Source: Dallia pectoralis (Eukaryota; Chordata; Actinopteri; Esociformes; Umbridae). Taken from it: 64,000 nt of DNA. Positions within the stretch are counted from its first letter, which is position 1. Each line of letters begins with the position of its first letter. Below are positions 1 to 9,762 of this stretch, piece after piece. Location: positions 9,412,529 through 9,476,528 of the forward strand of contig CM055761.1 in assembly GCA_029465975.1 (NCBI GenBank). Direction: 5' to 3'. Made by a program: the position numbers and the translations under genes. The notes under the pieces were generated by a model that searched no databases, had not been told where the DNA came from, and worked only from the letters and a program-made list of their open reading frames with translations.

Positions 1-284
1 CCCTCTTCCTTAGTTTCACCAGCGCTCCTGCTCGTTTCCCATGTCTGCGTCTTCGGCAAATACAATGTAGAGCAGCGGCGCCTCCAACTACGATTTTGAT
101 ATAACTGGTTGGGTTTGTGAAAAACTGAGAAAAAGTTCCTGTAGAGGATAGCCTGATGTTTAAGAGCTCCTCTCTCGTAAAGGACTGCAAAAAACATAAT
201 AGACGCACAAAAACAAACAAAGTACTAGAGAGCGCAGTACCGAGGCTGCCATCCGCGGCGCCATCTTGTGATGTCCAAAACTAC
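1..284. other. Unassigned GC-moderate sequence
   Basis: No gene or repeat recognised. It contains a short GC-rich stretch near 255-275 reading like promoter or 5'UTR sequence (ccgcggcgccatcttg), but no supporting exon is visible. It could be the edge of a repeat that starts outside the window. Confidence 0.3.
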
Positions 285-697
285 TATCTAATTCAGTTAA
301 TCAATAAATAATTTAGTTAATAAATAAATACATTCTTAAATACATAACTATTATCTAATTCAGTTCATCAATACATACATTTTTAAATACATAACTATTA
401 TCTAATTCAGTTAATCAATAAATACATTCTTAAATACATAACTATTATCTAACTCAGTTAATCAATAAATAATTCAGTTAATAAATAAATACATTCTTAA
501 ATACAAAACTATTATCTAAATCAGTTAATCAATAAATACATTCTTAAATACAAAACTATTATCTAATTCAGTTCATCAATACATACATTCTTAAATACAT
601 AACTATTATCTAATTCAGTTCATAGTTACATACATTCTTAAATACATAACTATTATCTAATTCAGTTAATCAATAAATAATTCAGTTAATAAATGAC
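285..697. repeat. AT-rich minisatellite, about 47-bp unit with longer variants
   Basis: Repeated units contain the words aactattatctaattcagtt and aatcaataaatacattctta. Unit length is about 47 bp, and some units carry an extra aattcagttaataaat segment. About eight copies are present, with a few substitutions each. No coding content is visible. Confidence 0.85.
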
Positions 698-1754
698 AAA
701 CACTGTATTTTGGTCAGTCAAACAATGATCAACACCTCCCCTCTGTTTTACATGCACTCACCCACTGCAGTAACCAGCCAACTCTCCTGTCTTACAATAC
801 AAACCACCCTGTCATTCACTGAGCCACCGCAACATTCAGTGTTAAAAGGGTGCGGGAGTCATTACTTGACCGCCACTAGCCTTCACGGCGGGAATTCTTT
901 TACCTCAGACCTATGGTTTCTGTCTGTCATAGGTCAAAACCACCGAAAATACATTAAACATAGCAGTTTACAATTTAGTTATAAAGATTGATCTCTTTTT
1001 TAATAACATGAATATTTAACTTTCATTCACTCTGTCTAATGGGGCTTATTTACTCTCTAAGCTAGCTCCCAAACTATCGTGGCATTCAGTGTTTGCGAGC
1101 CCATCGGTACAGCTGTAGCCCTTGCTAAGAGAACTTCGCTAACACATTTTAACTTTTATAGTTATACATTGTCGAAATTCATTACAATCAAATCCTAACT
1201 TTAACAGATCACATTGAATAAATATTAAAAAGCTAGACAAAATTCATAGAACACGTTTTTTATACTTTACTAACCTGTTGTGTGAACAGGTGGAAAGGAG
1301 AAACAATAAGTTACAGCCACAGTTGTTGGTTCCCAGATTGTTTCTGAGGTAAAACAACCGCAGCGCCCCACTCATACAGGTCCCCCCGTCCAGGGCCGGA
1401 TTAACCATTAGGGCAAATTGGCACTTGCCCAGGGGCACATTACATCTAAGGGGCACTGGGCTCTGTGAAACAGGTCTTGCATTTTGGTGCGGGATTGCGG
1501 GGATTGCTCATAATTTAAACCATTCTCGCAAGGTTAGTTTTTATAGTTCGAGAAATTCCCGCACAAATGTATTTGCTTCATCTCAGACCGAGGTAAAGTT
1601 GGTTGGATGTTCGATATTGGATATTCAACGGATAGTCGGAGGCCGAGATCAGGTCCGGTTTTCCCGCAAGCAGCCTCACTACACCGCGGTGATCGACCGA
1701 GAGAAACGATAGTTATTCTGGTATAACTCCAGTTATATGAGTGGAGCGAAGCCC

Positions 1755-1894
1755 CCTAGAGGGGCTTCGCTCCTAGTGGTTTAACCCCGCCGCGCCCCGC
1801 GGCCATACTGACAAATTAAAATGCACTACCGCTCAGCCAATCAGGGCGCACCTGTGCCCTATATAACTGAGCGTCACCCCACACTCAGCCTCCC
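1755..1894. repeat. DIRS left inverted terminal repeat
   Basis: This stretch is the reverse complement of 6892-7031, with one clear mismatch (ggg versus gag near 1848). It carries a TATA-like ctatataactg motif and a CCAAT-type ccaatcag box, so it probably supplies promoter function at the element's 5' end, which is the right-hand copy on this strand. Confidence 0.9.
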
Positions 1895-1945
1895 GATATC
1901 TTCTTCAGCGAGAAAATACTACGGGGGCCGGGCAGGGTAAATAGT

Positions 1946-2050
1946 CTAGGGGGCTTCGCTCCACTCATATAACTGGAGTTATACCAGAATGACTATCGTT
2001 ATATGTCGTGGAGCTCCGCCCCCTAGAGGGGCTTCGCTCCTAGTGGTTTA
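1946..2050. repeat. DIRS internal complementary region (ICR)
   Basis: Bases 1946-2000 are the reverse complement of the left terminus (1705-1759, about one mismatch). Bases 1998-2050 are the reverse complement of the right terminus (7003-7055). The two halves overlap on GTT at 1998-2000, the complement of the AAC found at both element ends. In DIRS1 biology the ICR templates completion of the two ends into a circle. This arrangement fixes the element boundaries to the base. Confidence 0.9.
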
Positions 2051-2704
2051 CACAGGCGGAGCGATGCGATGCCGAGATGTACTCCCTGCCGGTCCCAGTT
2101 ACAACAACTAGTCCCAGAAAGCATCATCCATAACAACAACACTGCACAGGGAAAAACCCGGTTGTGTTGTCTAGGACCCCTCATGTCCATTCACTCATCA
2201 AATCACCACCAACGTGGTCTGAGGTGAATAAACTCACAGTTACAATATATAATCCACAGGAAAATATATATACAACTGTAATGTGTGCCGTAGGCCACAC
2301 GATGGAGCCCGAAAGCCACATATCCACTCCTATGACTTAAGAAAAAAAGGAAAAGTCATTAGGTGCATTAGGAACGCCGGAGCGTAACCGCTAAGCCACC
2401 GTGAAGTGATAATAGTACTCACCAATCCATAATATTAACACGGGGCCCCAAGGCCACTCTAATATATATGAATAACACAGGAAGGGCCATAGGCCACTTC
2501 CCATGTCAACACTCTAGAGTAAAATAACTCAAGTGAACCTGGCAAGACATAAGCTACCTCGTAGAAAAAATATCGAGATAGAAAAACCCCACTCTGTTCA
2601 AGAAGAAGTGACGTGAAACACGTCCTTACCTTCCGGAACCCGACAGGGAAAGAAAACAATCCCTTGTCCTAGTGTAGTCCAACAGACGCGCACAACATCC
2701 CCGT
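2051..2704. other. DIRS non-coding 3' region
   Basis: The region lies between the tyrosine recombinase stop and the internal complementary region. It contains imperfect repeats around the words taggccac and catatccac. No additional ORF, such as the methyltransferase-like frame carried by some DIRS elements, was recognised here. Confidence 0.5.
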
Positions 2705-4228
2705 CTACCGTTCCCCGGCCACCGTGCCGAGAACAGAATGAACGAGGGATGTGGACGAGACGTCCTTCAAGTAGAACCGGACAAATGGGGAGGGCGTCGA
2801 CCAGGACGCCACACTACAAATGTCCTCAACTCTAACTCCCCTAAAGAGAGCATGGGATGCCGCTATACCGCGGGTAGAGTGGGCTCTGACGCCAACCGGC
2901 GCCGGCAACCCCGTAGACTCATAGGCTACTGCAATACACTCGCAAAGCCAGTGAGCCAAACGTTGCTTAGACAACGCACGCCCCCGCGTCGCGGTTCCAA
3001 AACACACGAACATCTGATCCGATGTTCTAAGTGTCCTTGTGTGTTCCACGTAGCATGCAACCGCACGCACCGGGCACAAACAATGCCACCTCTCCTCTGC
3101 TCCATCTCTGTGCGGAGGAGGGTAAAAAGCGTCTAACTCCAAAACACGAGATCTATACGATGTCGTGATGATCTTAGGCACAAACGCCGGGTTCGGCCGT
3201 AACATCGCCCTGCTTAAATCACCATTGATGAATAAGCAATCGGAACGTGTTGAAAACGCACACAAATCACTCACACGTTTTGTGGAGCAAAGCGCCAACA
3301 ACAAAGCTGTCTTAAGAGACAGGAGTCTTAATGAGATCTGTGACAGAGGTTCAAATGGCGGCTCACACAGCGCATTCAGAACCGTGGACAGATCCCACTG
3401 AGGCACGCTGGCCCTAGCCACGGGTCGCAGTCTCCGCGTTCCCGTGAGGAAACGCTTAACTAGGGAATGACTGAACACAGTCTTATTCCCGAAACCCTCG
3501 TGACACGCGGAGATCGCTGCTGCGTAACCCTTTATGGTAGACGCCGATCTCCGCTTATCAAACAAATACTGCAGAAACGACAGTATCTGTTCCACCGGGC
3601 AACAAACCGGGTCCATCGTGTTCGTCTCGCACCAACGCACGAACATCGACCACCTGTAAGAGTACAACGTAGAAGTTGAACTCGCCCTCGCACTCTGAAT
3701 AGTACGAATGACGTCGGCTGACGGGGAAAAGCGTAAAGGAGACCCTTGGGCCAACTGTGATGCGCAAACGCGTCCGTCCCCAGGGGAGGACCGTCCAGCG
3801 CCCGCAGAGAAAACCACAGGCGACACTGCACGTTTTCTCTTGCCGCAAACAGATCCGCTCGGGCCTCCCCAAATCTCTCCCAAATGAGGGAGACGATCTC
3901 CGGGTTCAGACGCCAATCGTCGTCTCGAGGACCCCCTCGCGACATCAAGTCTGCCCCCACATTCTGTCTGCCGGGTACGTGTACCGCTGACAGAGAACGC
4001 AAGTGTCTGTGTGCCCACAACCACAGTCTCGTCGCCGCTTCGTGGAGTACAGGAGACCTGACTCCGCCCTGGCGATTTATGTATGCTACTGTAGCCCGGT
4101 TGTCTGACCGAATCAGTACATCCCGGCCCCGTAGTCTCGGGGCAAAATGGGTCAGAACCAACTGAACCGTTTCCAGTTCCAACAGGTTTCCAGTTCCAAC
4201 CCCCTCTCTCTCTGGTCCTGTGGGACAA
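2705..4228 (-). CDS. DIRS tyrosine recombinase (ORF3)
   Basis: The open frame is 507 codons. The first ~170 are a shadow of the overlapping RNase H frame, and the recombinase proper begins near residue 175 (about 3706). A SAM-like N-terminal domain includes LYSYRWSMFVRWC and STIKGYAAAIS (about 188-240). The catalytic set is visible: R318 in STKRVSDL, H450 and R453 in RAHSTRGIAASHA, W476, and nucleophile Y486 in FVRFYLKDV. It would catalyse integration of circular element DNA without target duplication, consistent with the AAC-flanked termini. It overlaps the RNase H frame by about 175 bp, as is normal for DIRS elements. No stop or frameshift is seen in the catalytic part, so it may still be functional. 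Confidence 0.85.
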   Translation of the reverse strand: MSHRTRERGGWNWKPVGTGNGSVGSDPFCPETTGPGCTDSVRQPGYSSIHKSPGRSQVSCTPRSGDETVVVGTQTLAFSVSGTRTRQTECGGRLDVARGSSRRRLASEPGDRLPHLGEIWGGPSGSVCGKRKRAVSPVVFSAGAGRSSPGDGRVCASQLAQGSPLRFSPSADVIRTIQSARASSTSTLYSYRWSMFVRWCETNTMDPVCCPVEQILSFLQYLFDKRRSASTIKGYAAAISACHEGFGNKTVFSHSLVKRFLTGTRRLRPVARASVPQWDLSTVLNALCEPPFEPLSQISLRLLSLKTALLLALCSTKRVSDLCAFSTRSDCLFINGDLSRAMLRPNPAFVPKIITTSYRSRVLELDAFYPPPHRDGAEERWHCLCPVRAVACYVEHTRTLRTSDQMFVCFGTATRGRALSKQRLAHWLCECIAVAYESTGLPAPVGVRAHSTRGIAASHALFRGVRVEDICSVASWSTPSPFVRFYLKDVSSTSLVHSVLGTVAGER

Positions 4229-5403
4229 TGTCTATAGCGCCCTTCTCTCTGAGATTCGCTATTTCCGACAGCAGGGCTGTCACTTTCTCCTCTGATCTTA
4301 TCACCGTCTCCACCACTCCCGAGAAGGGATGTGGAGCGCAGAGAAACTGTACCGTATAACTTCTCCTTATTGTTCGATCTAGCCACGTAGACAGGGAACA
4401 ATTCCGACGCCACTCCGAGTAATGCTCTGAGAGCGGGAGTGCGCGAAGTTGGGGAGAGTTTGCTAGAAAAGTATTGTAATCTGTTCTCGCTCTCTCCGCC
4501 GCTGACCTGTCCGTCGGTAGCGGAGGTACAGCCCATGGGGAGCGACCCTCGAAAGGGATTCGCGATTACACTCTTCTCTACGGTACTACTGGAGAAAGAG
4601 GGAGACACTTCGCTAAGCAACGAGGGCGGGCGGTGAAACCCCAGCCCAGCCGTGACGTCACTGCTGCCACCAGCCGACTCCGCTCGGGAAAACCCCGAGC
4701 TGGTCGTGTGGTGAGCCGACGAGCTATCTCCCATAGACAAATGGGGGACCCCCGCGATAGGAGTAGAACCGGTTATGACCCTGTCTACCCCTGACACGGG
4801 TCGTGTGATCTCGGAAAGGGCAGACTGACCATGCAGACGCAAAGATTGCATTAAACCACTCTGACCGCTTTCCTCCGCTTTCCTGGTAGCGAGAGGTGAG
4901 GGAAACTTAAGAGCCCCTCCTCCCTCTGCCTTTAGAGAATGTTGTCTCTGTCTGACAACACGGCTATCGATTCTCTCCTCCACACGATCCTCATCGGGAA
5001 AAGGGGAGGAGAGAAAAGTACTGCCGGCGGTTCCCGCTGATACAGCGTGTGTATCGGAAAAGGTAGTTCCCAGACACACGCCGTCACTAATTCGCCTCGG
5101 GGGACAGGACGCCGGTGTAGACACGCTACCCGGCGTAACTGCCATCCCGGGCTGCGGGTAAAAGGGGACAACCCTTACTGCGGATTCTGTCAATACGGGG
5201 CGTGTATAAAGGACGGTAGACCCTTTATACATGCCACCGCTTATGTAACTCAGAGGACGGGACGCCGCAGCCTGCTTACAGCTGGGCGTAGCCATAGCCC
5301 CGGTTTCAGCAATGGAAATGTGTCTTTTATTGAAAAAGTAAAAATCACTTTCTTTATTAGACACAACATCACCCAACACACACAGGGCTGCCGTCTCGGG
5401 CAC
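3532..5403 (-). pseudogene. DIRS pol-like ORF2: RNase H present, RT palm deleted, frame broken
   Basis: The 623-codon open frame is misleading. Residues about 405-545 are a clear DIRS RNase H: ELETVQ near 408, D434 in RSDNRATVAYINRQGG, and D485 in GADLMSRG, with a trailing WF-rich segment. Upstream, the expected RT N-terminal region lies in another minus frame (about 4560-4207): a Trp-containing stretch, then VQFLCAPHPFSGV and LLSEIANLREKGAIDIVPQ. Within about ten codons this runs straight into RNase H. The RT fingers and palm, including the catalytic Asp-Asp box, are missing. The junction at 4169-4200 carries a 17-bp tandem repeat and a frame change. Most of residues 1-280 of the open frame match nothing I know. 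Confidence 0.8.
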
Positions 5404-5409
5404 GCCTAG

Positions 5410-6834
5410 TCAGGTCCGTTTCCTCTGCTTCCGCGGAGCACTCGGACCGGGTCTCTTAGGAGCCGCTGGTCTCTTGCTGTGCCCTCTTATCGGCGGTCTA
5501 AAAGACTCCGCTCTGGGCGCCGGGGCTGCCGACTCCGCCGTAGCCTCCAGCTTCTGCCTTCTCACCCTGCGCTTGGCAGACGCCCCCGGCCTCGCCGCTT
5601 TGCGTGACGTGTCCGGGCGTGAAGGTCTGGCCAGTGGGAGGTGTCGGGAGAGCAACATCCTGTCCTCCTCCACCTTCTTAAAGGCTAGAGTGGCCGTCTC
5701 CACAGCCTCTCCGAATAGCCCAGTCGTCGACACGGGCGCGTTGAGGAGGGGGGCTTTCTGGCACTCTTTCAGAGACGAAAGAGACAACCACAGATGCCTC
5801 TGGGTCACCACCGCCGTCGCCATCGTGCCCCCTGCACAAACCGCGTGTGCCTGGTTCAAATGCAGGATGGCCCCCGACAGTCGCGATATGTCCGCCAACT
5901 CCTTGGCGGAGATGCTCGTGGCCCCCGTGGTAATACGGGAAATGGCCCCCGCCATCAACGCCAGGTTGTTAGCAGCCGCCACCGACTGCGCCCCGAACTG
6001 GAAGCATTTGTCCGCCAGCTGGGCGGTAAACCGATCCTTCGGGGCCGGTAGAGAGGGCTTCCTGTCCAGCCACTGGCTCTCCGCTGGGAGGAAAAGGGCC
6101 GACATGGCTCTCTCCAGTCTAGGAGTAGCCGATGTAATGGCCTCACCTCTTCCCGCCACCCTAGTGAACGGCATGTAAGCTCGGGCTGGGGCTCTAGCCA
6201 TTAGGGGCTCTCTCCACGCAGCCTCTGCGTACTTTGCCAGAGCGGGCAGGCACGGTGCCTCAGGCTCTGGCTCCCTCACTCGCTCTGACCATGGCCCTCC
6301 GGTCATGGAGTCAAACTCCTCCGCAGGTGGGAGGGGTGCGAGGGGGATGCCCATCCTCAGGGCCGCTCCCTCAACGAGTCCGACAAACTCGGACCGGAGA
6401 GATGGCCGGGGGACGGGGGTGGGGGGGGTGTCTATGGGTGACATATCCACATCCTCCTCCCCCATGCTTCTCCGGTCCCGTGGGACACAGGAGACAGCAG
6501 GCGGGGGCTGGCGAGGGGCCATGGGCCTCACACTGCCTGCCGCCCGCTCCTCCTCAGACGAGCTCTCTTCCTCTTCCCCCGAGTCCGAAGAAAGCACCGT
6601 CTGCAGAGGTATGACCTCCTCGAAGAACCCGCGCCTCTCCCTCCGCCTAGGCATCGTGAGGAGGGCGCAGCTAGGGCACTCCGGTGGGTCCAGCAGTCCT
6701 TCTCGGGCGTGGTCAGGTCCGAGACACGAGACACACCGGTCGTGGGGGTCCGCATCCGCCGCGAGGTCTGCACACCGGTACTCCGCCGAGATAACGATAT
6801 CCAAAGACGCAGCCATCCTCAAGAACAATGGCAA
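5410..6834 (-). CDS. DIRS gag-like protein (ORF1)
   Basis: An uninterrupted 474-residue frame, the first ORF of the DIRS element. Near the N-terminus is a Cys/His cluster (C34-x2-C37, H42, C53-x2-C56) in the HDRCVSCLG...PECPSC context typical of fish DIRS gag-like proteins. An acidic Ser/Glu-rich tract follows (about 80-100), then a Pro-rich middle, and a strongly basic C-terminus rich in Arg, Lys and Pro (about 410-474), suited to nucleic acid binding. It is expected to package element RNA. The annotated start gives MPLFLRM; the second Met at residue 7 is equally possible. The stop lies 6 bp before the next ORF. It is intact, unlike ORF2. Confidence 0.8.
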   Translation of the reverse strand: MPLFLRMAASLDIVISAEYRCADLAADADPHDRCVSCLGPDHAREGLLDPPECPSCALLTMPRRRERRGFFEEVIPLQTVLSSDSGEEEESSSEEERAAGSVRPMAPRQPPPAVSCVPRDRRSMGEEDVDMSPIDTPPTPVPRPSLRSEFVGLVEGAALRMGIPLAPLPPAEEFDSMTGGPWSERVREPEPEAPCLPALAKYAEAAWREPLMARAPARAYMPFTRVAGRGEAITSATPRLERAMSALFLPAESQWLDRKPSLPAPKDRFTAQLADKCFQFGAQSVAAANNLALMAGAISRITTGATSISAKELADISRLSGAILHLNQAHAVCAGGTMATAVVTQRHLWLSLSSLKECQKAPLLNAPVSTTGLFGEAVETATLAFKKVEEDRMLLSRHLPLARPSRPDTSRKAARPGASAKRRVRRQKLEATAESAAPAPRAESFRPPIRGHSKRPAAPKRPGPSAPRKQRKRT

Positions 6835-6891
6835 GGTAAGTCGTCTGGTAATGCAAAATAAAGTAGTATGTTCAGTCGAGCTGAAGAAAAA

Positions 6892-7031
6892 GGGAGGCTG
6901 AGTGTGGGGTGACGCTCAGTTATATAGGGCACAGGTGCGCTCTGATTGGCTGAGCGGTAGTGCATTTTAATTTGTCAGTATGGCCGCGGGGCGCGGCGGG
7001 GTTAAACCACTAGGAGCGAAGCCCCTCTAGG
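6892..7031. promoter_or_regulatory. DIRS right inverted terminal repeat with probable promoter
   Basis: This is the 5' terminal repeat in element orientation. Read on the minus strand it contains ccaatcag followed by a TATA-like ctatataactg about 25 bases on, ending roughly 60 bp upstream of the gag start at 6834. That spacing suits a pol II promoter for the element's transcript. The promoter role is inferred from motif content and position. Confidence 0.65.
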
Positions 7032-7362
7032 GGGCGGAGCTCCACGACATATAACCTCCGTGTGCTTATAGTTAGGGACCGTCTCTAAAGTACAAGTCTC
7101 AACGTTATTAATTCAAACCCCTCTCAGATTGTTTTATAGAGGACACCCACATTTTGCACAGCTTTGTTTTTTAAGGAAATGGTGTAAGAGACGTTTAATA
7201 AACATTTACAAATATTTTTTGGTGAAATCACTTGGAAACCTCAATTTACTTTCGTATTGTCTACAAAGGTCTTTCACATGTTGCACAGAATTTGATTTTT
7301 CAAAATAAAACATTTTAAGTTTTTAAAATGCATTAAAATACTGGAAATCTCAATAGGTTTTT

Positions 7363-7671
7363 TTGTGCAGTGACCTATTAACCTCTGTTATCGTCGATTC
7401 CACCCCAGATGTGCATGAACGAGCTCCGAGGCTAAGTTCCACTTATCCGACTGACCTAGATGCTTCCCTAGCAGACAAACTCATTCAGTTCACTCACTTT
7501 GTGAGGATGAGAGGTCTTAAACGAGTAAACAATGTTTCAAGAACCACAATGTCACAGAGAAGACTTACTGCACTTTCTTTGCTGGCCATAGAACATGAAG
7601 TTGTTGAAATGTATTTTGATGATGTTGTGCACCAGTTTGCATATTTGAAGTCTAGAAGCAAGGCCACTTAG
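7363..7671 (+). pseudogene. hAT transposase C-terminal (dimerisation) fragment
   Basis: A 102-codon open stretch whose second half has the hAT dimerisation-region pattern: residues near 71-86 read SQRRLTALSLLAIEHE, followed by a short Asp-Asp-Val-Val tract and a basic C-terminus. In intact hAT and ZMYM1-like transposases this segment closes the protein and mediates dimer formation. Just before it, the sequence gtttttttgtgcag looks like a splice acceptor, so the fragment may have been a terminal exon. The RNase H-like catalytic domain is absent. It lies inside the transposon ended by matching inverted termini at 1391 and 8298. Confidence 0.7.
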
Positions 7672-7973
7672 TAATCTGCTATAATTAATTACTTTAAAAC
7701 AATGAATCTTTGATAGCATTAAATGTTTTGAGTTTACACAATTTAAGTCAAGGAGTCCAGTGTGTAAGGGTCACCTGTAGACGTGTATAAGCCTAATTTG
7801 AAATGTTGTGTAGACTATGAGTTTTTCCTCTATAGTGTTGTGTTGTTACCCTTTAAAGCAAAGATAGGCCAATTAGGCCTAATAATAAAATATTTGTGTG
7901 TTTATGAGTTCAGTTTTAAAGAGGCCAGTTCTAAGGCCAAATTGTTAAAACAAAATTGTACTGTAATATTCTT

Positions 7974-8218
7974 TAAGTTTAGGGACATGCTCTTGATGAT
8001 AGGGACTTTATGAATATATAGTAGTAGGGCATTAACGTGATCTTAAGTTTAGGGACATGCTCTTGATGATAGGGACTTTATGAATATATAGTAGTAGGGC
8101 ATTAACGTGATCGTAAGTTTAGGGGCGTGCTCTTGATGGTAGGGACTTTATGAATATATAGTAGTAGGGCATTAACGATTCGTAAGTTTAGGGACATGCT
8201 CTTGATGATAGGGACTTT
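7974..8218. repeat. 70-bp tandem repeat, about 3.5 copies
   Basis: Units start with taagtttagggacatgctct at 7974, 8044, 8114 and 8183. They lie inside the 3' part of the hAT element, just before its right end. Confidence 0.85.
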
Positions 8219-8298
8219 GTGATGTTTGCTTTGGGGCGGGGTTGGGGGGCCCTTGAGTCTTGTTGCCCTAGGCATAAAAAATTGTTAATCCGGCTGTG

Positions 8299-9224
8299 GT
8301 AATCATGTAATGACTACAATTAAAATATATATTTGGCACTACAATTGCAAATTGAAAAAGAACTTGAACTATAATGTAATATAATGTCATTTTGTTTAGT
8401 TATATTATAGACAGAGGAAACACTGCACAAGATTACACTAATTCTAACTTGGAATTTCCATGTTGTAAATTTTTAACATGCAACCATATTGCTTGCCTGA
8501 TAGTTTACCTTTATTGTAAGGGAAATGTAAAAATGCACTTAGGCAAAGTCTGGGTCGATGCTCTGACTTTTAAAGGTTGTTATTTCTTCTTCTTCTGTTC
8601 TTTTTTTGCACATTACGCACAGATTAGTACATTGCTGCCTTTATACAAACACCATTATGGGCTTTCGCACTGGAGCAACCTTTTCATAATTCATAGAGCT
8701 ATTGGCGGTAGTTCCTGGTTTAGGTCCAACCATATCGGCCCGCTGACTTTGTGCTCCCCAAAAAACGCTGGTGGACCCCCAGGTCATTGTTAGCTGGGTA
8801 TAAACAATAAATCAACTTATGAGTAAGTCTCCTCGGCTCGTTCCTGTTGCGTGACCTAAACTGGCAACCTGCTTGAGGGTCAAGTCTGAGGAGGAGGGGG
8901 CGGGGTAAACAACAATCTCTCATATTAACTCACAGACATTCTCACAAAAGTCAGCCTTTTTCCTTTACTTTTTAAAACTTAATAACCCACACACAGCATG
9001 CCAAGACTCACACTAAAGCCAGTTTGTTGCACACGGGCCAGATCTGGCCCACACACGGCATGCACGACTCAGACTAAAACCGGCTTGATGTGTGTGGACC
9101 AGATACGGCCCATATAACCTTTGCTGCTGCTAGAACTGAGCCACATGTGCCATAGTTGGCCCAGATAAGGCCCGTTATGTATGCTATCTGGGTAATGGCT
9201 TTCCATACCAATGTATTTTTTGTT
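8299..9224. other. No gene seen; fish-type short repeats
   Basis: Bases 9000-9180 contain two imperfect copies of a segment with ccagatctggcccacacacggcatgc followed by further ggcccagat words. This looks like a degenerate dispersed fish repeat. The rest (8300-9000) shows no recognised gene or element. Confidence 0.4.
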
Positions 9225-9227
9225 ACG

Positions 9228-9478
9228 TTAACGCATCCGAAATGTTAATGTGTATTTTTTGGTCATGTTAACATGCATTTTTTGGTCATGTTCACATGTA
9301 TTTTTTGGTCATGTTAACAGTAATTTTTTGGTCATGTTAACGTATTTTTGGTCATGTTAACATGTATTTTTTGGTCATGTTAACATGTATTTTTGGTCAC
9401 GTTAACATGTATTTTTGGTCATGTTCACGTGTATTTTTTTGGTCATGTTCACATGTATTTTTTGGTCATGTTAACATA
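9228..9478. repeat. About 23-bp minisatellite upstream of USE1
   Basis: About eleven copies of ttggtcatgttaacatgtatttt with variable T-run length and a ttcac/ttaac alternation. It ends about 180 bp before the USE1 start codon, so it abuts the promoter. Confidence 0.85.
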
Positions 9479-9479
9479 T

Positions 9480-9660
9480 TTTATCAACACGATAGTTGCA
9501 CCGATATCTTTCCATCAGAGCCATAGAGAGAAAGAGTTGCGACACTGTTATATCCACCCATAGACATGTCAATGTATCCACCGCTCTGCTTTCCATAAAA
9601 TGCCCAGTCAGTCCTTCCGCCACCATTAGTGACGTATAATCCGTGCGACATGGTGTCAAC
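9480..9660 (+). promoter_or_regulatory. Probable USE1 promoter and 5'UTR
   Basis: This is the unique sequence between the minisatellite and the USE1 ATG. It includes ttagtgacgtataat (a TGACGT, CRE/UPR-like core) at about 9627-9641 and a ccgccaccatta word. TGACGT-type elements bind ATF/CREB factors, which would suit a secretory-pathway gene. The transcription start cannot be placed from sequence. Confidence 0.4.
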
Positions 9661-9762
9661 ATGGCTCCGACTCGGTTAGAAATTAATTTTGTCAGATTAT
9701 TGTCTCGTTGCGAAAGTATAGCGTTGGAGAAGCGAGGGGAAACTGAATGGAGGTTGGAAAAG
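9661..9762 (+). CDS. USE1: USE1 exon 1 (codons 1-34)
   Basis: The ATG follows gtgtcaac. The exon ends GGAAAAG before a gtaaaa donor, phase 0. It encodes the conserved N-terminal helix ending ETEWRLEK. Confidence 0.93.

Larger units (their letters stand above)
1705..7055 (-). mobile_element. DIRS-type tyrosine-recombinase retrotransposon, RT domain deleted
   Basis: Order on the minus strand: right inverted terminal repeat, gag-like ORF (6834-5410), RT-N-term/RNase H ORF (5403-3532), overlapping tyrosine recombinase ORF (to 2705), a non-coding tail, internal complementary region (1946-2050) and left terminal repeat. The inverted repeats (1755-1894 and 6892-7031) differ at about one position in 140, which implies recent activity. 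The trinucleotide AAC sits at both outer edges (1705-1707 and 7053-7055) and there is no other target duplication, as known for DIRS elements, which integrate as circles by tyrosine recombinase. The RT palm domain has been lost, so the copy could move only with help. It interrupts an older hAT transposon. Confidence 0.9.
1391..8298 (+). mobile_element. Degenerate hAT-type DNA transposon, interrupted by a DIRS element
   Basis: The left end reads CAGGGCCGGATTAAC and the right end, reverse complemented, reads CACAGCCGGATTAAC: 13 of 15 bases match, and a further shared TAGGGCAA lies just inside. A hAT-type C-terminal dimerisation domain is encoded on the plus strand at 7363-7671. The element is split at about 1705/7055 by a 5.35-kb DIRS retrotransposon, so the hAT itself is about 1.5 kb. 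The 8 bp outside the ends (cccccgtc and gtaatcat) do not match, so no target duplication survives or one boundary is misplaced. The N-terminal transposase and the catalytic region were not found, so it is not autonomous. Confidence 0.7.

Noticed and set aside
2051..2704. DIRS methyltransferase-like ORF
   Set aside because: No such frame was found in the element. The only long frames are gag, RNase H and recombinase.
4600..5403. N-terminal 280 residues of the 623-codon DIRS frame as a novel protein domain
   Set aside because: The recognisable RT N-terminal region lies in a different frame at 4560-4207, and this stretch shows no motif. It may be a partly coding or shadow frame and is not supported as a domain.
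2738..6901. Plus-strand open frames across the DIRS element (for example 5474-6178, 6305-6901)
   Set aside because: They are antisense shadows of GC-rich minus-strand genes without motifs.
1383..8306. 8-bp target duplication for the outer hAT in region 1
   Set aside because: The flanking octamers cccccgtc and gtaatcat do not match.
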